Below are positions 10,797-20,945 of a DNA stretch of 64,000 nt, in pieces (the stretch's first letter is position 1; each line of letters begins with the position of its first letter). The notes below the pieces were generated by a model. The model worked only from the letters and a program-made list of their open reading frames with translations. It did not search any database and was not told where the DNA came from. The translations under genes were made by a program, and so were the position numbers. This DNA is from Saturnia japonica (taxonomy: Eukaryota > Arthropoda > Insecta > Lepidoptera > Saturniidae): NCBI GenBank assembly GCA_033032175.1, contig CM065314.1:620001-684000 (forward strand), in the 5' to 3' direction.

Positions 10797-11153
10797 ATGG
10801 TGGATGAGGAACTGTACTCTCTATTCCTCACCTCCGCTAAAGATGTTTACAAACAGAATGTAAAGGTCCACGGTCCACATTTGAAAGCCTTCCTGGACAC
10901 TGGAAGTGAGGTAAATGTTATTGCTAAAGGTGTATTTGATGCTCTTAAACTCTATATAAGTTCTAATAATATTGTCTTTAAAAGGTTTAACAGTAGTTCA
11001 ATCTTTGATACAGAGGAGGTAAATATTGATCTGTCAATAGATAATATACAGATAATAACCACAGCAGCAGTCACAGAGGTTGATCTGAGTGATGTTGCAT
11101 TAATAATAGAACAAACTGTCATAAACCGAGAGGAGATAATGTTTAGGAGATAA
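10797..11153 (+). pseudogene. Retropepsin-like aspartic protease segment of the gypsy-type pol
   Basis: The frame has the retropepsin signature FLDTGSEVNVIAKGVF near residues 36-51, with an intact DTG-type active site, followed by the family's beta-rich C-terminal half. It begins directly with an ATG and has no upstream Gag or CCHC knuckle. The frame ends at a stop at 11151-11153; the element's coding sequence continues in other frames. In a normal gypsy element this protease would be the start of Pol, fused after Gag. Confidence 0.75.
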
Positions 11154-11549
11154 TAAGGAGTCAATTTGTCACAGGTACTGAATACTCCTGATGAACGAAT
11201 GAATATAGACATATGTGAGGAAGCGAACAGTTTCAGAGTCAAAATTATTGAAGATACAACTGTATGTGTTGGAGATAACTTGGTACGTGAAATTGTCAAT
11301 GGAGCTAGTTCGGAAGACTACTGCATGAAGCCCAGATAGTATAGTATGGGTGACGTTGTTTACGCGGTGGCCAGTGCGGTGCTCCATATTGGAAATGGTT
11401 ATGTGAGGTTATGCAACATCGTTTCAGTCCCTTTATATGTAAGACAGTATTGACCCTATCCCGCGTTGAGAAATATACGTTAGACGTTGAGGTGGGTTCA
11501 AATTGTTTAATTTTGAGGAGAGGAGTTTGGTGATCATTTTGATCACGTT

Positions 11550-12134
11550 TTGGCGAATATTAATATAGGAGAAATCGTGGTGAGTCAAAATAATTCTTTA
11601 ATTAAACTATTAAAATCATATAGAGATTGTTTTGCAAGTACATATGAAGTTAGTGCAGATGGAGTTAGAACAGGAGATAGGAATATAAAAGTGGTTTTTA
11701 AATTTCCTAAGCCAAGTAATTTACATCAGTTACGCCAATTTCTTGGTATATGTAGCTATTTTAGAAAGTATATACATAAATTTGCTCTTGTGGGCATGAG
11801 CATGTGGCTGTGGAATAAAAGTGAGTGTTTCAATGAACTAAAACAAAAGTTATGTTCGCAACCAGTTCTTACACTATATAACCCCTCTCTGTGCTGTAAG
11901 ATTCATACGAATGCAAGTAAAATAAGTGCAGTTGGAATTTTATTTCAAAAACAAAACAATACTGAATTGAAACCTGTATTTTATTATAGTAGAGTAAATT
12001 CACGCGAGGAATCGATATATCACAGCTACGAGCTTGAGATGTTGGCAGTTGTTGAGTTATTAAAACGTTTTCGAGTTTATATCTATAGACATCCCGTTAA
12101 AGTAGTTGCTCTGCCGTTAATTACACTTTATTGA
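11550..12134 (+). pseudogene. RT thumb and RNase H segment, catalytic RT core deleted
   Basis: Residues about 57-75 of the frame read FPKPSNLHQLRQFLGICSYF, the junction of RT thumb and connection seen in gypsy elements. RNase H follows (IHTNASKISAVGILFQKQ, where the usual TDAS catalytic Asp is Asn; then VFYYSR and SYELEMLAVVE). The linker normally found before the RT fingers (LLKSYRDCFA) sits almost directly against the thumb, so the fingers and palm, including the YxDD box, are deleted. The remnant cannot encode an active polymerase. Confidence 0.75.
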
Positions 12135-12469
12135 AAAGATATTTAGTCCCTCGTACTATGCTATGCACGTTGGTGGCTTACGATTCAAGAATATGATCTT
12201 CAAATTGAATATAGACCAAGTGACAGAATGAAACATGTAGATGATTTGAGTCGTAACCCAGTAACTAATGCAACAGGTCCTTTATGTTTTGATAGTACAG
12301 AACCGTTTACCCGTGGCGTCAATATTAATATAATATCAAGTGATGATTGGTATTTAACTATAAATATGCATAATATAATAAAATTAAGCAAGTTATCAGA
12401 AGATAATGATGTTAAAAATAATTATAAAATTAAGAACTATCTCGCCTGTATAGGATAACGTTAAATGGA

Positions 12470-13562
12470 GATAGGCTGGTGGTGCCGACTTTTGCTAGAT
12501 GGAAGTTTATGCAGAATTCCATGACCAGAGAGGGCATCTGGGCTTAAAGCGCTGTGAGGAATTAATTAAATCTGATTATTGGTTTCCTAAAATGACTACA
12601 TTCATTAAAAAAATGTAAACTGTTGTTTGGAATGCGCTTAGAGTAAAGGTAACTATGGAAAATCAAGCCGTGAACTACATCCGATACCTAAGCCTACTAT
12701 TCCAATGAAAGTCGTTCACATTGACCACCCTGGCCCATTTAGCAGAACTAGGAAAGGTTATCAGTATATACTCATGACTGTCGATTTGTTCTCTAAGTGT
12801 TTGTTAGCTCGACTAACCAGAACAATTAACTCTGTGGAGATAATAACTATTCTTAAACATCTATTTAGCTTATTTAGTTATCCTAAATAATTAATATTTG
12901 ATAGGAATTTATCATTTACTAGCAGAGCTTTTAAATAATTTGTAGTACGATTTCAAAGTCATCACACAGTCAACGCCATAGCTTGCCCAAGAGCCAACGG
13001 ACAAGTTGAGCGTTATATCCGTACCCTATTAAATGCTATGCGCATTCGTAACGTAGATTCGAAAATGAGGACTGAATGTGTATCAGATCTCGTTTGGGAT
13101 ATAAATAATACAGGCAACGAAAGCTTAGGATACCATCTTTATGAAATAATGTTCAGCCACAGAAGTAGAATGATGGCCAATCTAGTAGGAAGTGAACATG
13201 TAAGGTTAAACGAGAGAAAGCTTCTAAACGATTAAAGCATCAAGCCGAGGCTATGAAACGGACGTACGATAAACGTCACAGGCCTTAGAAAGTTTTCGAG
13301 AGAGAGGAGACTTAGTTCTTTGGAAACAAGCGCCTACGGGGTGAGAGTGTAAAAAATATTCTGGACCTTATATTATTCAAAAAGTACTTAATCATCGTCG
13401 ATATGAAATTAGAAGTGTAAAGGGCATGCGTGATTACAAGAAGTTCTCTGAAATAGTTGCAGCCTCTCTTTATGAATATCGTAGTGCTCCAGACTGTAGT
13501 GAAACTAGAAGTGATGATGACGTAGATAATAAGGACGACTTAATTGACTTATTGCAAAGCTA
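12470..13562 (+). pseudogene. Gypsy-type integrase with zinc finger, DDE triad and C-terminal tail
   Basis: Read across three small frame breaks, the segment gives a HHCC zinc finger (FHDQRGHLGLKRC, with the second half broken near 12618), then the core. The first Asp is in VVHIDHPGPF (12711 on), the second in LIFDRN (about 12900), and Glu is in RANGQVERYIRTLL (about 12985-13030). The tail continues (AEAMKRTYDKRH, then YEIRSVKGMRDYKKFS) to a stop at 13560-13562. All three catalytic residues survive although the frame does not. The order protease, RT, RNase H, integrase is that of Ty3/gypsy. Confidence 0.8.
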
Positions 13563-13610
13563 ATGCAGTACGCATCAATTGAGGTGCAATTGTTTCAGGA
13601 TGGCCGACTG

Positions 13611-13838
13611 TAACGCAAGTATTTTAAATGACGGGCGGTGCAGTGTGGTGAGTGTGGAGCGAGACGGGAAGAGGTGAGGGTAGGAAAGAGGCGTCGAGTG
13701 ATGATGAGAGGTGAGGTGCGGGGGTGGAGAGAGGTAAGATGCGGGGGCGAAGAGAGAGCGGTGTGATTTCTTTTTAAAAATGGGCAATAAATCTACGTGA
13801 GACGGTTGTCATGGTTATGAAATAAACAGAGATGTGAA
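13611..13838 (-). repeat. Right inverted repeat of the gypsy-pol element
   Basis: Reverse complement of 10326-10552 with substitutions and small indels. It starts taacgcaagtattttaaatg and ends near cagagatgtg. On the plus strand it is purine-rich. A 6-bp acatgt lies about 20 bp outside this arm (13858) and at the edge of the left arm (10322), but a target duplication cannot be claimed. Confidence 0.75.
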
Positions 13839-14097
13839 AAATAAAATTATTGCTTTACATGTATTATTACTTTATTAATACTAAGTTTTGGTAATGATCG
13901 TTATAATTCACAACTTATAAATATCATGTTTGTACATAGAAGAAACAAACATCGCCTTTCTCACTCTAACCCCGTTAAAGATGCAGTCGACCCGACGTCA
14001 ACATAGTGCACGGATTTTTATTAATATGTAAACAACATTCCAACATACACACATAGACTGATTTATTATACCTAATACTTGTGTAGTAGATAATTAC

Positions 14098-14106
14098 TAT
14101 ATAAAG
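14098..14106 (+). promoter_or_regulatory. TATA box of SDR copy 2
   Basis: tatataaag lies 68 bp before the ATG at 14166. Transcription would begin around 14128, near ctcgcatttagtat. This is a good match to an insect TATA promoter. Confidence 0.6.
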
Positions 14107-14165
14107 ATAAGGGACGTTTCTGTTTACTCGCATTTAGTATTAACAGTCACTATAGAAACATTGCT

Positions 14166-14906
14166 ATGGAGAGGGGTTTAAATAATAAAGTTGTGGTGGT
14201 AACAGGTGGCGCTGAGGGCATCGGCTGCGCGATAGCAGAAATATTCCTGCAACATGGAGCTAACGTTGTGATATTGGATGTCAACGTGATCAAAGGTATT
14301 GAAACTGTTGAATCCTTTAAGGTTAAACACGGCGAAAATAGAGCTGAGTTCATGAAATGTGATGTTACTAAAGATCTAGAAACGGTTTCTAAAGCTATTT
14401 TTGGAAAATATCAAAAGGTTGATGTATTGGTTAATAATGCTGGTATTTTGAATGAGAATGAGGTAAGAAAAACTTTAGAGATTAACACTATAGCTGTTAT
14501 AGAATGGACAATGAAGTTCAGGGAGCACATGAGAAAGGATAAAGCCGGTCTTGGAGGAACCATTATTAACATAGCTTCGATCTACGGATTCATGATCGAT
14601 CCATACCTTGTTTATTACAAAGCGTCCAAATTCGCCGTTATGGGATTCACGAAATCTTTGGGGCATGAGAAAAATTATAAAAGGACTGGTGTTCGAATCG
14701 TAGCGATCTGTCCAGGATTTACGTACTCGAGCTTAACGTCGCAGCTATTGACCTGGGATGAACATAGAAATGAGTTTGATGAGTATATGAAAACTATGCC
14801 ATGGCTGTCAGTTGACGAGGTCGGGAGAGCGGCTGCCGACGTTTTTAGAACCGCCGATAGCGGTACAGCGTGGATGATCAACGGGAATGACATTGAAGAA
14901 GTATAA
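14166..14906 (+). CDS. Short-chain dehydrogenase/reductase, 15-PGDH/ADH-like (SDR copy 2)
   Basis: A 246-residue classical SDR. Motifs are TGGAEGIG at residues 13-20, Asp38 (NAD preference), CDVT at 65-68, NNAG at 90-93, Asn107, Ser138, Tyr151 and Lys155 (YKASK), and CPGFT after the catalytic helix. The C-terminus DSGTAWMING matches the KSGTAWLIEG ending of the other two SDRs. Intronless and intact. The start is supported by a TATA box 68 bp upstream. It is clearly related to, but more diverged from, the pair at 4118-4900 and 18146-18928, and it lies between them in the opposite orientation. It is predicted to be an NAD-dependent cytosolic oxidoreductase; the substrate is unknown. Confidence 0.94.
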   Translation: MERGLNNKVVVVTGGAEGIGCAIAEIFLQHGANVVILDVNVIKGIETVESFKVKHGENRAEFMKCDVTKDLETVSKAIFGKYQKVDVLVNNAGILNENEVRKTLEINTIAVIEWTMKFREHMRKDKAGLGGTIINIASIYGFMIDPYLVYYKASKFAVMGFTKSLGHEKNYKRTGVRIVAICPGFTYSSLTSQLLTWDEHRNEFDEYMKTMPWLSVDEVGRAAADVFRTADSGTAWMINGNDIEEV

Positions 14907-14949
14907 ACTACATTGTTTATAAAGTTTTAATGCTTTAAAAAAGGAGGAA

Positions 14950-15060
14950 CTTCTCAATTCGACTGTTTTTTTTTATGGATGTACGGGCATAGCTTCTTTG
15001 ATTAATGATTATAAGCCGATTTAGATGATTCTTTTTTTGTTGGAAAGAACATATCTCAAG
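14950..15060 (+). repeat. Repeat family W, partial copy
   Basis: Contains ttctcaattcgactg, a T run, tatggatgt, and cgatttagatgattct followed by gttggaaag. These match the better copies at 59095-59305 and 62800-62970 and the inverted copy at 53230-53470. Confidence 0.45.
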
Positions 15061-15227
15061 GGTTGTATTATTTTAATTTCATTAACATTGGACTCTCGAC
15101 TTTTCAAAATCATAGAAGTTAGTTTAGTTCTTTTGTTTTTAAAAAAAATATTCTGTTTTAAATATAAGTATTTAATACAATGATCTTTTGTCTTTGGTTA
15201 TTACACAAGTAAGGTATTTTGTTGTTT

Positions 15228-15233
15228 AATAAA
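15228..15233 (+). terminator. AATAAA hexamer downstream of SDR copy 2
   Basis: First strong hexamer about 320 bp after the stop codon. A 3' UTR of this length would run through the partial family W repeat. Earlier variants (for example near 14925) cannot be excluded. Confidence 0.3.
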
Positions 15234-15239
15234 ATATTA

Positions 15240-16200
15240 AATAAACAAATACATTTTTATTTATATTTTATTTTTATTACGATGGTCGTAAATTATTCAT
15301 TCGATCTATTAATACAAAATTATCTGGGGGCACCGCAATGCCCTCGCCAAGTCGAGCGCAAGGCACGGCTTAACATAATTTTCTCGAAACGATATACGGA
15401 ACTTTTGAATCCTCTGTAACTTCGTTGTGTATAAAAGAAGAATTTTGAATTATTAATGATCACGAGTACATAATATAACTCGATATATTGCCAATATATT
15501 TAATAATTATACCCTTTTCTACGCATTATCGCTAGTCAAAATTCTTTAATTTTGTCACCGACACACTCACTGATCAACAAAATTTTAAGGTACTTTTAAG
15601 TCTTACAAACTTCAATTTTAGAATTTTAGTTAGCGTTTAACCTATAAAGGAAGGAGAAAATGAAATATCCCGAAAAGAGTAAAAATGAAAAATAATGATT
15701 TTTTCTTAAATTACGTTCAAGAAATTTAGAATATTTGATTTGAATATTGTTTGGATAATTTTAGGGCATATATGTATATCTTTTGGTACTTATTTTACGC
15801 TATGATTAAACTGCGAAAATATTTTTATATACCTACATTTATCTATACTTATCATGTTCCTCATATTACTAAAAACAAACACATAATATAATACTACAAA
15901 AATAACATAAACCATATACTGTAAAGATGAAATAATCAATGTTGCAATAGATGCTTTGAGGGGTTCGAAAACAGTAGATTTCTAGATTTGTAATTTCCCT
16001 ATAAGGAAATGAAGGTTAATTGAAAGCGAAAATGTTTACAAGTACATTGTTATGTAGATCAAAATGTATCAACTTGCCCACCAGAGTTGTTATAACGTGA
16101 TATTATTGAATAGCTGTGCTCCGCGGATTCACTCGCATATAATTTAAAATAAATCACTGATATCACTATAGACTGTTTAGTACTATTTTGTTGTGGTATA
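15240..16200. other. AT-rich intergenic between SDR copies 2 and 3, first part
   Basis: A short GC-richer patch at 15320-15420 (accgcaatgccctcgccaag) looks like part of an interspersed repeat. No coding frame is supported. Confidence 0.3.
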
Positions 16201-16249
16201 GAATATATTAGTTTTCACCGAACCCTGTTCTATTGAGCCGAGTGTTGAA

Positions 16250-16500
16250 TTATTTTAATTTCCATTATCTCCTAAACTACGAGCCCGAATAACATGCCGT
16301 AAATGGCATAGTTTGTCTTCATGAAATAGTCTTAATTATAAAGGAACTTCCGTTCGTAAGGATTAATATGCTATGCCTAATAACATAATAATAATGCTCA
16401 TGAATAACTTTTTAATTTTTCAATACTTTTTGTCGCAAAATGCCTGATTGTGGCTTATGTTTACGAAATTGCTGCAACTTTTGGCAGGTAACAAACACTC
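16250..16500 (+). repeat. Repeat family Z, copy 1
   Basis: Shares cattatctcctaaac, cttccgttcgtaaggattaa, tatgctatgcctaa, and ttgtggcttatgttta with 24440-24800 (same orientation) and 26741-27015 (inverted). The head containing the ccgacaaacaccgcg block is missing here. Confidence 0.55.
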
Positions 16501-18110
16501 GAGCTATACAGATATATAGATTGGTACTTTAACTTAACATTGCAATTGAAATCATTCATAGAAGCTGATTTCTGTAAGAATTAAGAAATTTTGGGCAATT
16601 TCTTTTTACCTTCCTCCTTTTCATAGCTGCACTGGGGTAATCTTTTTTTTCTTTCACTTATTTTTTCCCCCAATTTAAACATATTTAATAATCACAACAA
16701 AAACAAGATTTTATTACGACGTTTGAATATTATCAATCGCGTATACGGATTTAAATAAAACGCGTAATGATTGCTATCCTGTGATTTTTTAAAATAAAAT
16801 GGTTAGACCAGCAATTACTCTCAAAAATGTTATGAAAACTACAAAATGTTAAACATTACAAATTGCTCCAGTATTAAACACTTACAAGGCTCCATTTCTG
16901 CGCAAACATGGTCAAAACTCGTTTATGAAAATATTGACCATGTATGAGATGAATCCTTATATGATATTGTATGAAAAGATATGATTTTTTTCCCAGGAAA
17001 TACGGCCTAAGAGTTTAAGTGAGTTTGTGGATAACATTTTACGAATTTTTCCAAAAACATACACACACATACAAACATGCACGCACGAAGGAACTTAATC
17101 ACGTAAATGCGCACACAGGAAACCATTCAGTACCACACGAATTCCATATGAAACAAATAATTATGCTAAAAAACTGAAAATGCTGTTAAGAAAATGATAA
17201 AATAAGACTAATAGAAATGTTGAGAAGGCGTATATCACAGATATGTCTGGTATACTCACTCAGAGCGCGAGCGTCATCAGTTTTGTGTTTTCTGGTATCA
17301 ATTAGTGTTAAAAAAAAAAATCTGTTAATTTAATTGACCTTTACCGTGGTAATAACAGCGGAACCCAAAATTAATTAAAAGAAACAAAATCCTATCACCG
17401 GTACTTAAATATCTTAAATTATACTTAAAAAAAAAACAGTATAAAGTCTGATAAAGTACATGTATTGCAAACATTGGCCATATTATGTTTTCATAGCGAC
17501 GGATAAACACGTGAGTCATAGTATTTGTTCGTTATGGTTTTTTTTGTTCACATTTTGATTAAATCGTGCATCTAATGTTTTTCATTTATTTGCATAATTG
17601 TTTGACTTGTATTTCTAAATATGTATGTTCTAGTGGCAGCATGAATGGAGGTTCAAGTGGCGACAGCAGCTTTCGAAGAATTAGTAAGGTCTTATTACTC
17701 GTCTGCGAAAAAGGAGGATTATGTTTTTCGAGCGTATGTACCTATGTATGTCTATTTATTTCGCACATTCTGTACTCTAAACGGCTTGATGATTCGTCTT
17801 AATTGTGAGAATGTCTCTCAATTATCTCTCAAATTAAAAGCAAAAATAGAAAAAAAAATTACTCCGGTGTTTTAGTTACAGTCAGATTTTTTGTTTTCCT
17901 TTTAATAACTTGGTTTATTTTATTCTATGCTGTAGAAAATGCTTAAGTATGTATATGAACCTTACTGAAACAGAAAGCATACATAACATAGACCTTTGGG
18001 CCTATTGTGGAGATCAACTACAGTTTATATAAAATAAAACTACAAGCAGTAGAAGAAAGGGAAATAAGTAAGTCAAGTTATTTAAATAAGTAAGGTTTTT
18101 CGACATAAAC
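16501..18110. other. Intergenic, nothing firmly recognised
   Basis: Mostly AT-rich. Overlapping plus frames at 17566-17875 (78 and 76 residues) show no known domain. The tail around cgcacattctgtactctaaa resembles interspersed repeat text rather than a gene. Confidence 0.3.
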
Positions 18111-18116
18111 ATTTGT

Positions 18117-18122
18117 TTTATT
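18117..18122 (-). terminator. AATAAA hexamer of SDR copy 3
   Basis: On the minus strand, AATAAA lies 24 nt after the TAA stop of the gene at 18146-18928, giving a short 3' UTR like that of its paralogue. Confidence 0.45.
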
Positions 18123-18145
18123 AAGTCAATTGTTATAAATATGTT

Positions 18146-18928
18146 TTAATCATGATGAAGTATTTCGACTACCGGCTTACCGCCTTCAATTAACCAAGCA
18201 GTACCACTTTTTGCTTTTCGAAATATTTCCAGAGCTGCTTCGCCAACGGCTCCTGTTTCTTGCCAAGCTTGCTCTCGTACGTATACAATCACATCCTCAG
18301 GTATTAAAACGTTTTTATTATTAGTCCCGTACACAGCTTCTTTTAAATCTGCATTCAGTTTTGTATCTGTGAAGCCGGGACATAATGCAATAACTCGAAC
18401 AAATGTCTTCTTAAAATTCGTTTCATGTCCCAAAGATCTAGTAAAACCTTGAACTGCGAATTTAGACATTTGATACAAAACTGCAAAAGGTATGACTCTA
18501 TAGCTAAAAATAGAGGATATGTTCAAAATTGTACCACCTGAACCGCCTTTATCTGTTCTCATGTGTTCATAAAATTTCAATGACCATTCAGCTACTGAAG
18601 TTGCGTTGATATCAATAATTCGTCTAGGTACACTTTCATCGGATATTCCAGCGCTGTTCACTAACACATCGATTCTTTTGAACATGTTAAGAATCTTTGC
18701 AAAAATATTTTCCAAATCAATTGTTACGTCACATTTTATATAAGTAGCTTTGCCAGTCCCGTATGTCTTGTTCAGTTTGTCAGCAGCTCTTGTTCCATTT
18801 GTTTCATTGATATCGATTAAAACAACAAGTTCTGCATCTGCCTGTAAGTACTTATCTGCTATATCGTATCCAATACCATCTGCACCCCCAGTTATAATAA
18901 TCCTTTTGCCTATAATATCGTAATCCAT
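18146..18928 (-). CDS. Short-chain dehydrogenase/reductase, 15-PGDH/ADH-like (SDR copy 3)
   Basis: 260 residues, intact and intronless. Motifs are TGGADGIG at 13-20, Asp39, NSAG at 91-94, Asn108, Ser139, Tyr152 and Lys156 (YQMSK), CPGFT, and C-terminal KSGTAWLIEGGKPV. It is a recent paralogue of 4118-4900. The first 140 residues differ at about a dozen positions, while residues 145-151 (just before the catalytic Tyr) and the segment after PGFT, about 184-222, are heavily replaced. Those parts shape the substrate pocket in SDRs, so the two enzymes may differ in substrate. Compared with copy 1, about 23 bp of extra 5' UTR precede the ATG. Confidence 0.94.
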   Translation of the reverse strand: MDYDIIGKRIIITGGADGIGYDIADKYLQADAELVVLIDINETNGTRAADKLNKTYGTGKATYIKCDVTIDLENIFAKILNMFKRIDVLVNSAGISDESVPRRIIDINATSVAEWSLKFYEHMRTDKGGSGGTILNISSIFSYRVIPFAVLYQMSKFAVQGFTRSLGHETNFKKTFVRVIALCPGFTDTKLNADLKEAVYGTNNKNVLIPEDVIVYVREQAWQETGAVGEAALEIFRKAKSGTAWLIEGGKPVVEILHHD

Positions 18929-19037
18929 AATAATATCTTGTTTGTTAAAAACTGATTTAGAGCTTTAAACGGGTTTATTTAGACTTTAAGACGTTTCTTG
19001 TCAACTGTAAATGTACACATAATTTTATCTCGAGTGT

Positions 19038-19049
19038 CTTTTTATAATG
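19038..19049 (-). promoter_or_regulatory. TATA-like box of SDR copy 3
   Basis: On the minus strand, cattataaaaag is followed by acactcgag, about 110 bp before the ATG at 18928. It is homologous to the element at 5001-5012. Similarity between the two promoters continues at least 250 bp upstream, ending near gttaaggagg (about 19180 and 5160). Confidence 0.55.
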
Positions 19050-19194
19050 TCTACGTATGTATGAAGTAACACTACTTTAAAACAAAGAGCGATAAATGGA
19101 TCAATGAACGACCATTGTTTATCAGTCTAATTCATTACCTCTGATACCTACTAACAAGTACCGCATACATAAAAGTAAAGTTAAGGAGGTTAAA

Positions 19195-19740
19195 ATCTAT
19201 TTTGTGTCAATAATAATAATAATTTTATTAGTGACTATAGTATTTGCAAACAATCTGAATCAAAATGTAGTTTATTATGGTATTTAGTAGATAATACTTA
19301 AGCATTTATACTGCTGACATGCAATATTATTCAAAAATCTCAAAATACAAACAGAAGATAATTAAGTTCAGTAAATTACAATAGCAAGATTATTTGAATC
19401 AACAAATAATTAAAAATTAAATTAAATCTTATTCAATAATTAAAAACAATCATTCTCGCTTGACATAAATAGGAAAGTTTCAAATTTTTAATACAATTGA
19501 ATAATAATTTTCAAATAGTAATCTGTATTGGATTATTATCTAAAATTCTAAAAAATAAATAAAATAAATTCTAATTTTATTCTAATAGTGATAAACTCAA
19601 GAAAATATTATTTTGGATATAATAAAAATAAAATTACATGAGAATCATATTATGAATAATAACATAATAACTTTATTCACGGGATATACGTTCCGTAAAT
19701 ATGCTGCGAATACAGAAACCGTGAATATGGAATGGTAATT
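19195..19740. other. Very AT-rich intergenic
   Basis: Low-complexity AT-rich DNA with repeated taataat and aaaataaat motifs. No feature is supported. Confidence 0.35.
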
Positions 19741-19749
19741 TATATGGGA

Positions 19750-19885
19750 TTATACGGACCTAACTAACCTAAATTTCAGATAAATTTGAATTTAGAATTC
19801 ATAACCAAACGCCAGATATTTGAGATCAAAGTGGCCAGTTCAATAAAACGCCAATTTCATATGTAAGGACCTAATATATATATAT
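19750..19885 (-). repeat. Mariner end fragment
   Basis: Minus strand: ttaggtccttacatatgaaa, then ttggcgttttattgaa, then ctggccactttgatctcaaa. This parallels the right end of the mariner at 22200-23469, including the subterminal ctggccatttcaaatca block. It is a relic of the same or a sister mariner family. Confidence 0.6.
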
Positions 19886-20199
19886 AGTCACAGTAATAGT
19901 AGATTTAAAATCAGGTGGACTGCAAGCATATAATAATTTTTCATAACTCATAAACTCAGAGGTTAGTTCACAAAATAACTCCTACATAATTCGGTAGGGC
20001 AACAGTACAAATAATAATTTGTTTAGTGATCTGGAGAATAATTTATTGAAAACAATAGTGCAGAAATTAAAACTTCTAAATTTCTGTTTATATTTTTGTG
20101 GTCTTCCGTCTACTTCATCTCTTCTTTGATAAATATTCGGAATATTGTAAAATGGCGTTCATTCTGTTAACACATGTACCTAATTTAATTCTGCCCTTA

Positions 20200-20445
20200 A
20201 CTGCAACATAACATACCATCACGCCTGTATCCTCGAAGGGTTAGGCAGAGGTGTACTAATGTACACCCGCAGCCGCAGTTCGTCGAGTATGTTTTTAGGT
20301 TTCATGTATTAGGGGGCCAAAGCAAAGCCAAACTCCGAGCTGTAAAACCCAATAACACTTTACTCGACCTAGGATTCGAACCCAGGACCTCGAACATAGT
20401 AATCACGATTACGACCACTAGGCTAATGAGGCAGTTATGGAGGCT
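20200..20445 (-). repeat. tRNA-derived SINE
   Basis: On the minus strand a tRNA-like head runs from about 20440, with an A box (tagcctagtggtcg) and a perfect B box (ggttcgaatcc) spaced as in pol III promoters. It is followed by a non-tRNA body (cagctcggagtttgg, then gcgggtgtacattagtac, then gcctaacccttcgagg). This is a classic SINE layout. The anticodon arm is not a clean tRNA fold, so a functional tRNA is unlikely. Confidence 0.75.
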
Positions 20446-20646
20446 GTAAGCATTCCCAAAAATAAAATAACCAGAGACCCTACCAGCTGACTGTAAAGGA
20501 AAACACTGGAACCTGGATGCTTGCGAAATGTTCTCGTAGCAACATAATGTAGTGGAAAGTAGAATATAATAGATTTCCCCTAGTTTGAAATCGCTGTGGC
20601 CTGAAGCTGCATAGGTATTATTCTATTATACATCCTATGCTTGGGG

Positions 20647-20945
20647 TTTTGTGCTAGCGGTCGCCTAATGATCGAAATTCGACCTGCGATTTTTTAATCA
20701 TAGACTATTTTCTGTTTGACATTTGCAGTATAATGAACCTAAACAATGAATATTATGTCAATGTTTTGGGGGTCTAAGTTCAATGGACTGACTGGTCGGG
20801 TTAGTATTCGCAGTATTAATTAATTTAATTTAATATATTAGTAACAGAATATATTTTAGATAAACTTTAGCTTTTTGCACTCCCTCTCCATATAAACTTT
20901 AACCATGCCAAATCTCACAGTCTTCCGTGCACGCAATACGTTGAA
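20647..20945 (+). repeat. Repeat family Y, copy 2
   Basis: Matches 8843-9200. It has lost the part containing the first gtgacaatgtcaat hairpin arm and retains the 3' block ending gtcttccgtgcacgcaatac. Confidence 0.65.

Larger units (their letters stand above)
10326..13838 (+). mobile_element. Gypsy-type pol flanked by long inverted repeats, no LTRs
   Basis: The arm at 10326-10552 is mirrored at 13611-13838. Both contain ataaccatgacaaccgtctc, a stretch of CT-rich DNA around caccgctctct, the block cgcccgtcatttaaaatact and a closing tgcgtta. Inside is a degraded gypsy-like pol in order: aspartic protease, RT thumb/RNase H, zinc-finger integrase. No gag is visible and no direct LTR pair was found between the arms and the coding region. 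The integrase frame ends only about 50 bp before the right arm. A TATA-like box lies between the left arm and the first ATG. It may be a retroelement pol captured by a DNA transposon, a Ginger- or DIRS-like design, or a gypsy remnant inserted in a foldback element. Confidence 0.65.

Noticed and set aside
10322..13863. acatgt as a target duplication of the inverted-repeat pol element
   Set aside because: The two sites do not sit symmetrically at the arm ends; about 20 unmatched bases lie between the right arm and its acatgt.
20370..20445. Functional tRNA gene on the minus strand
   Set aside because: Same reason: a tRNA-like head joined to a SINE body.
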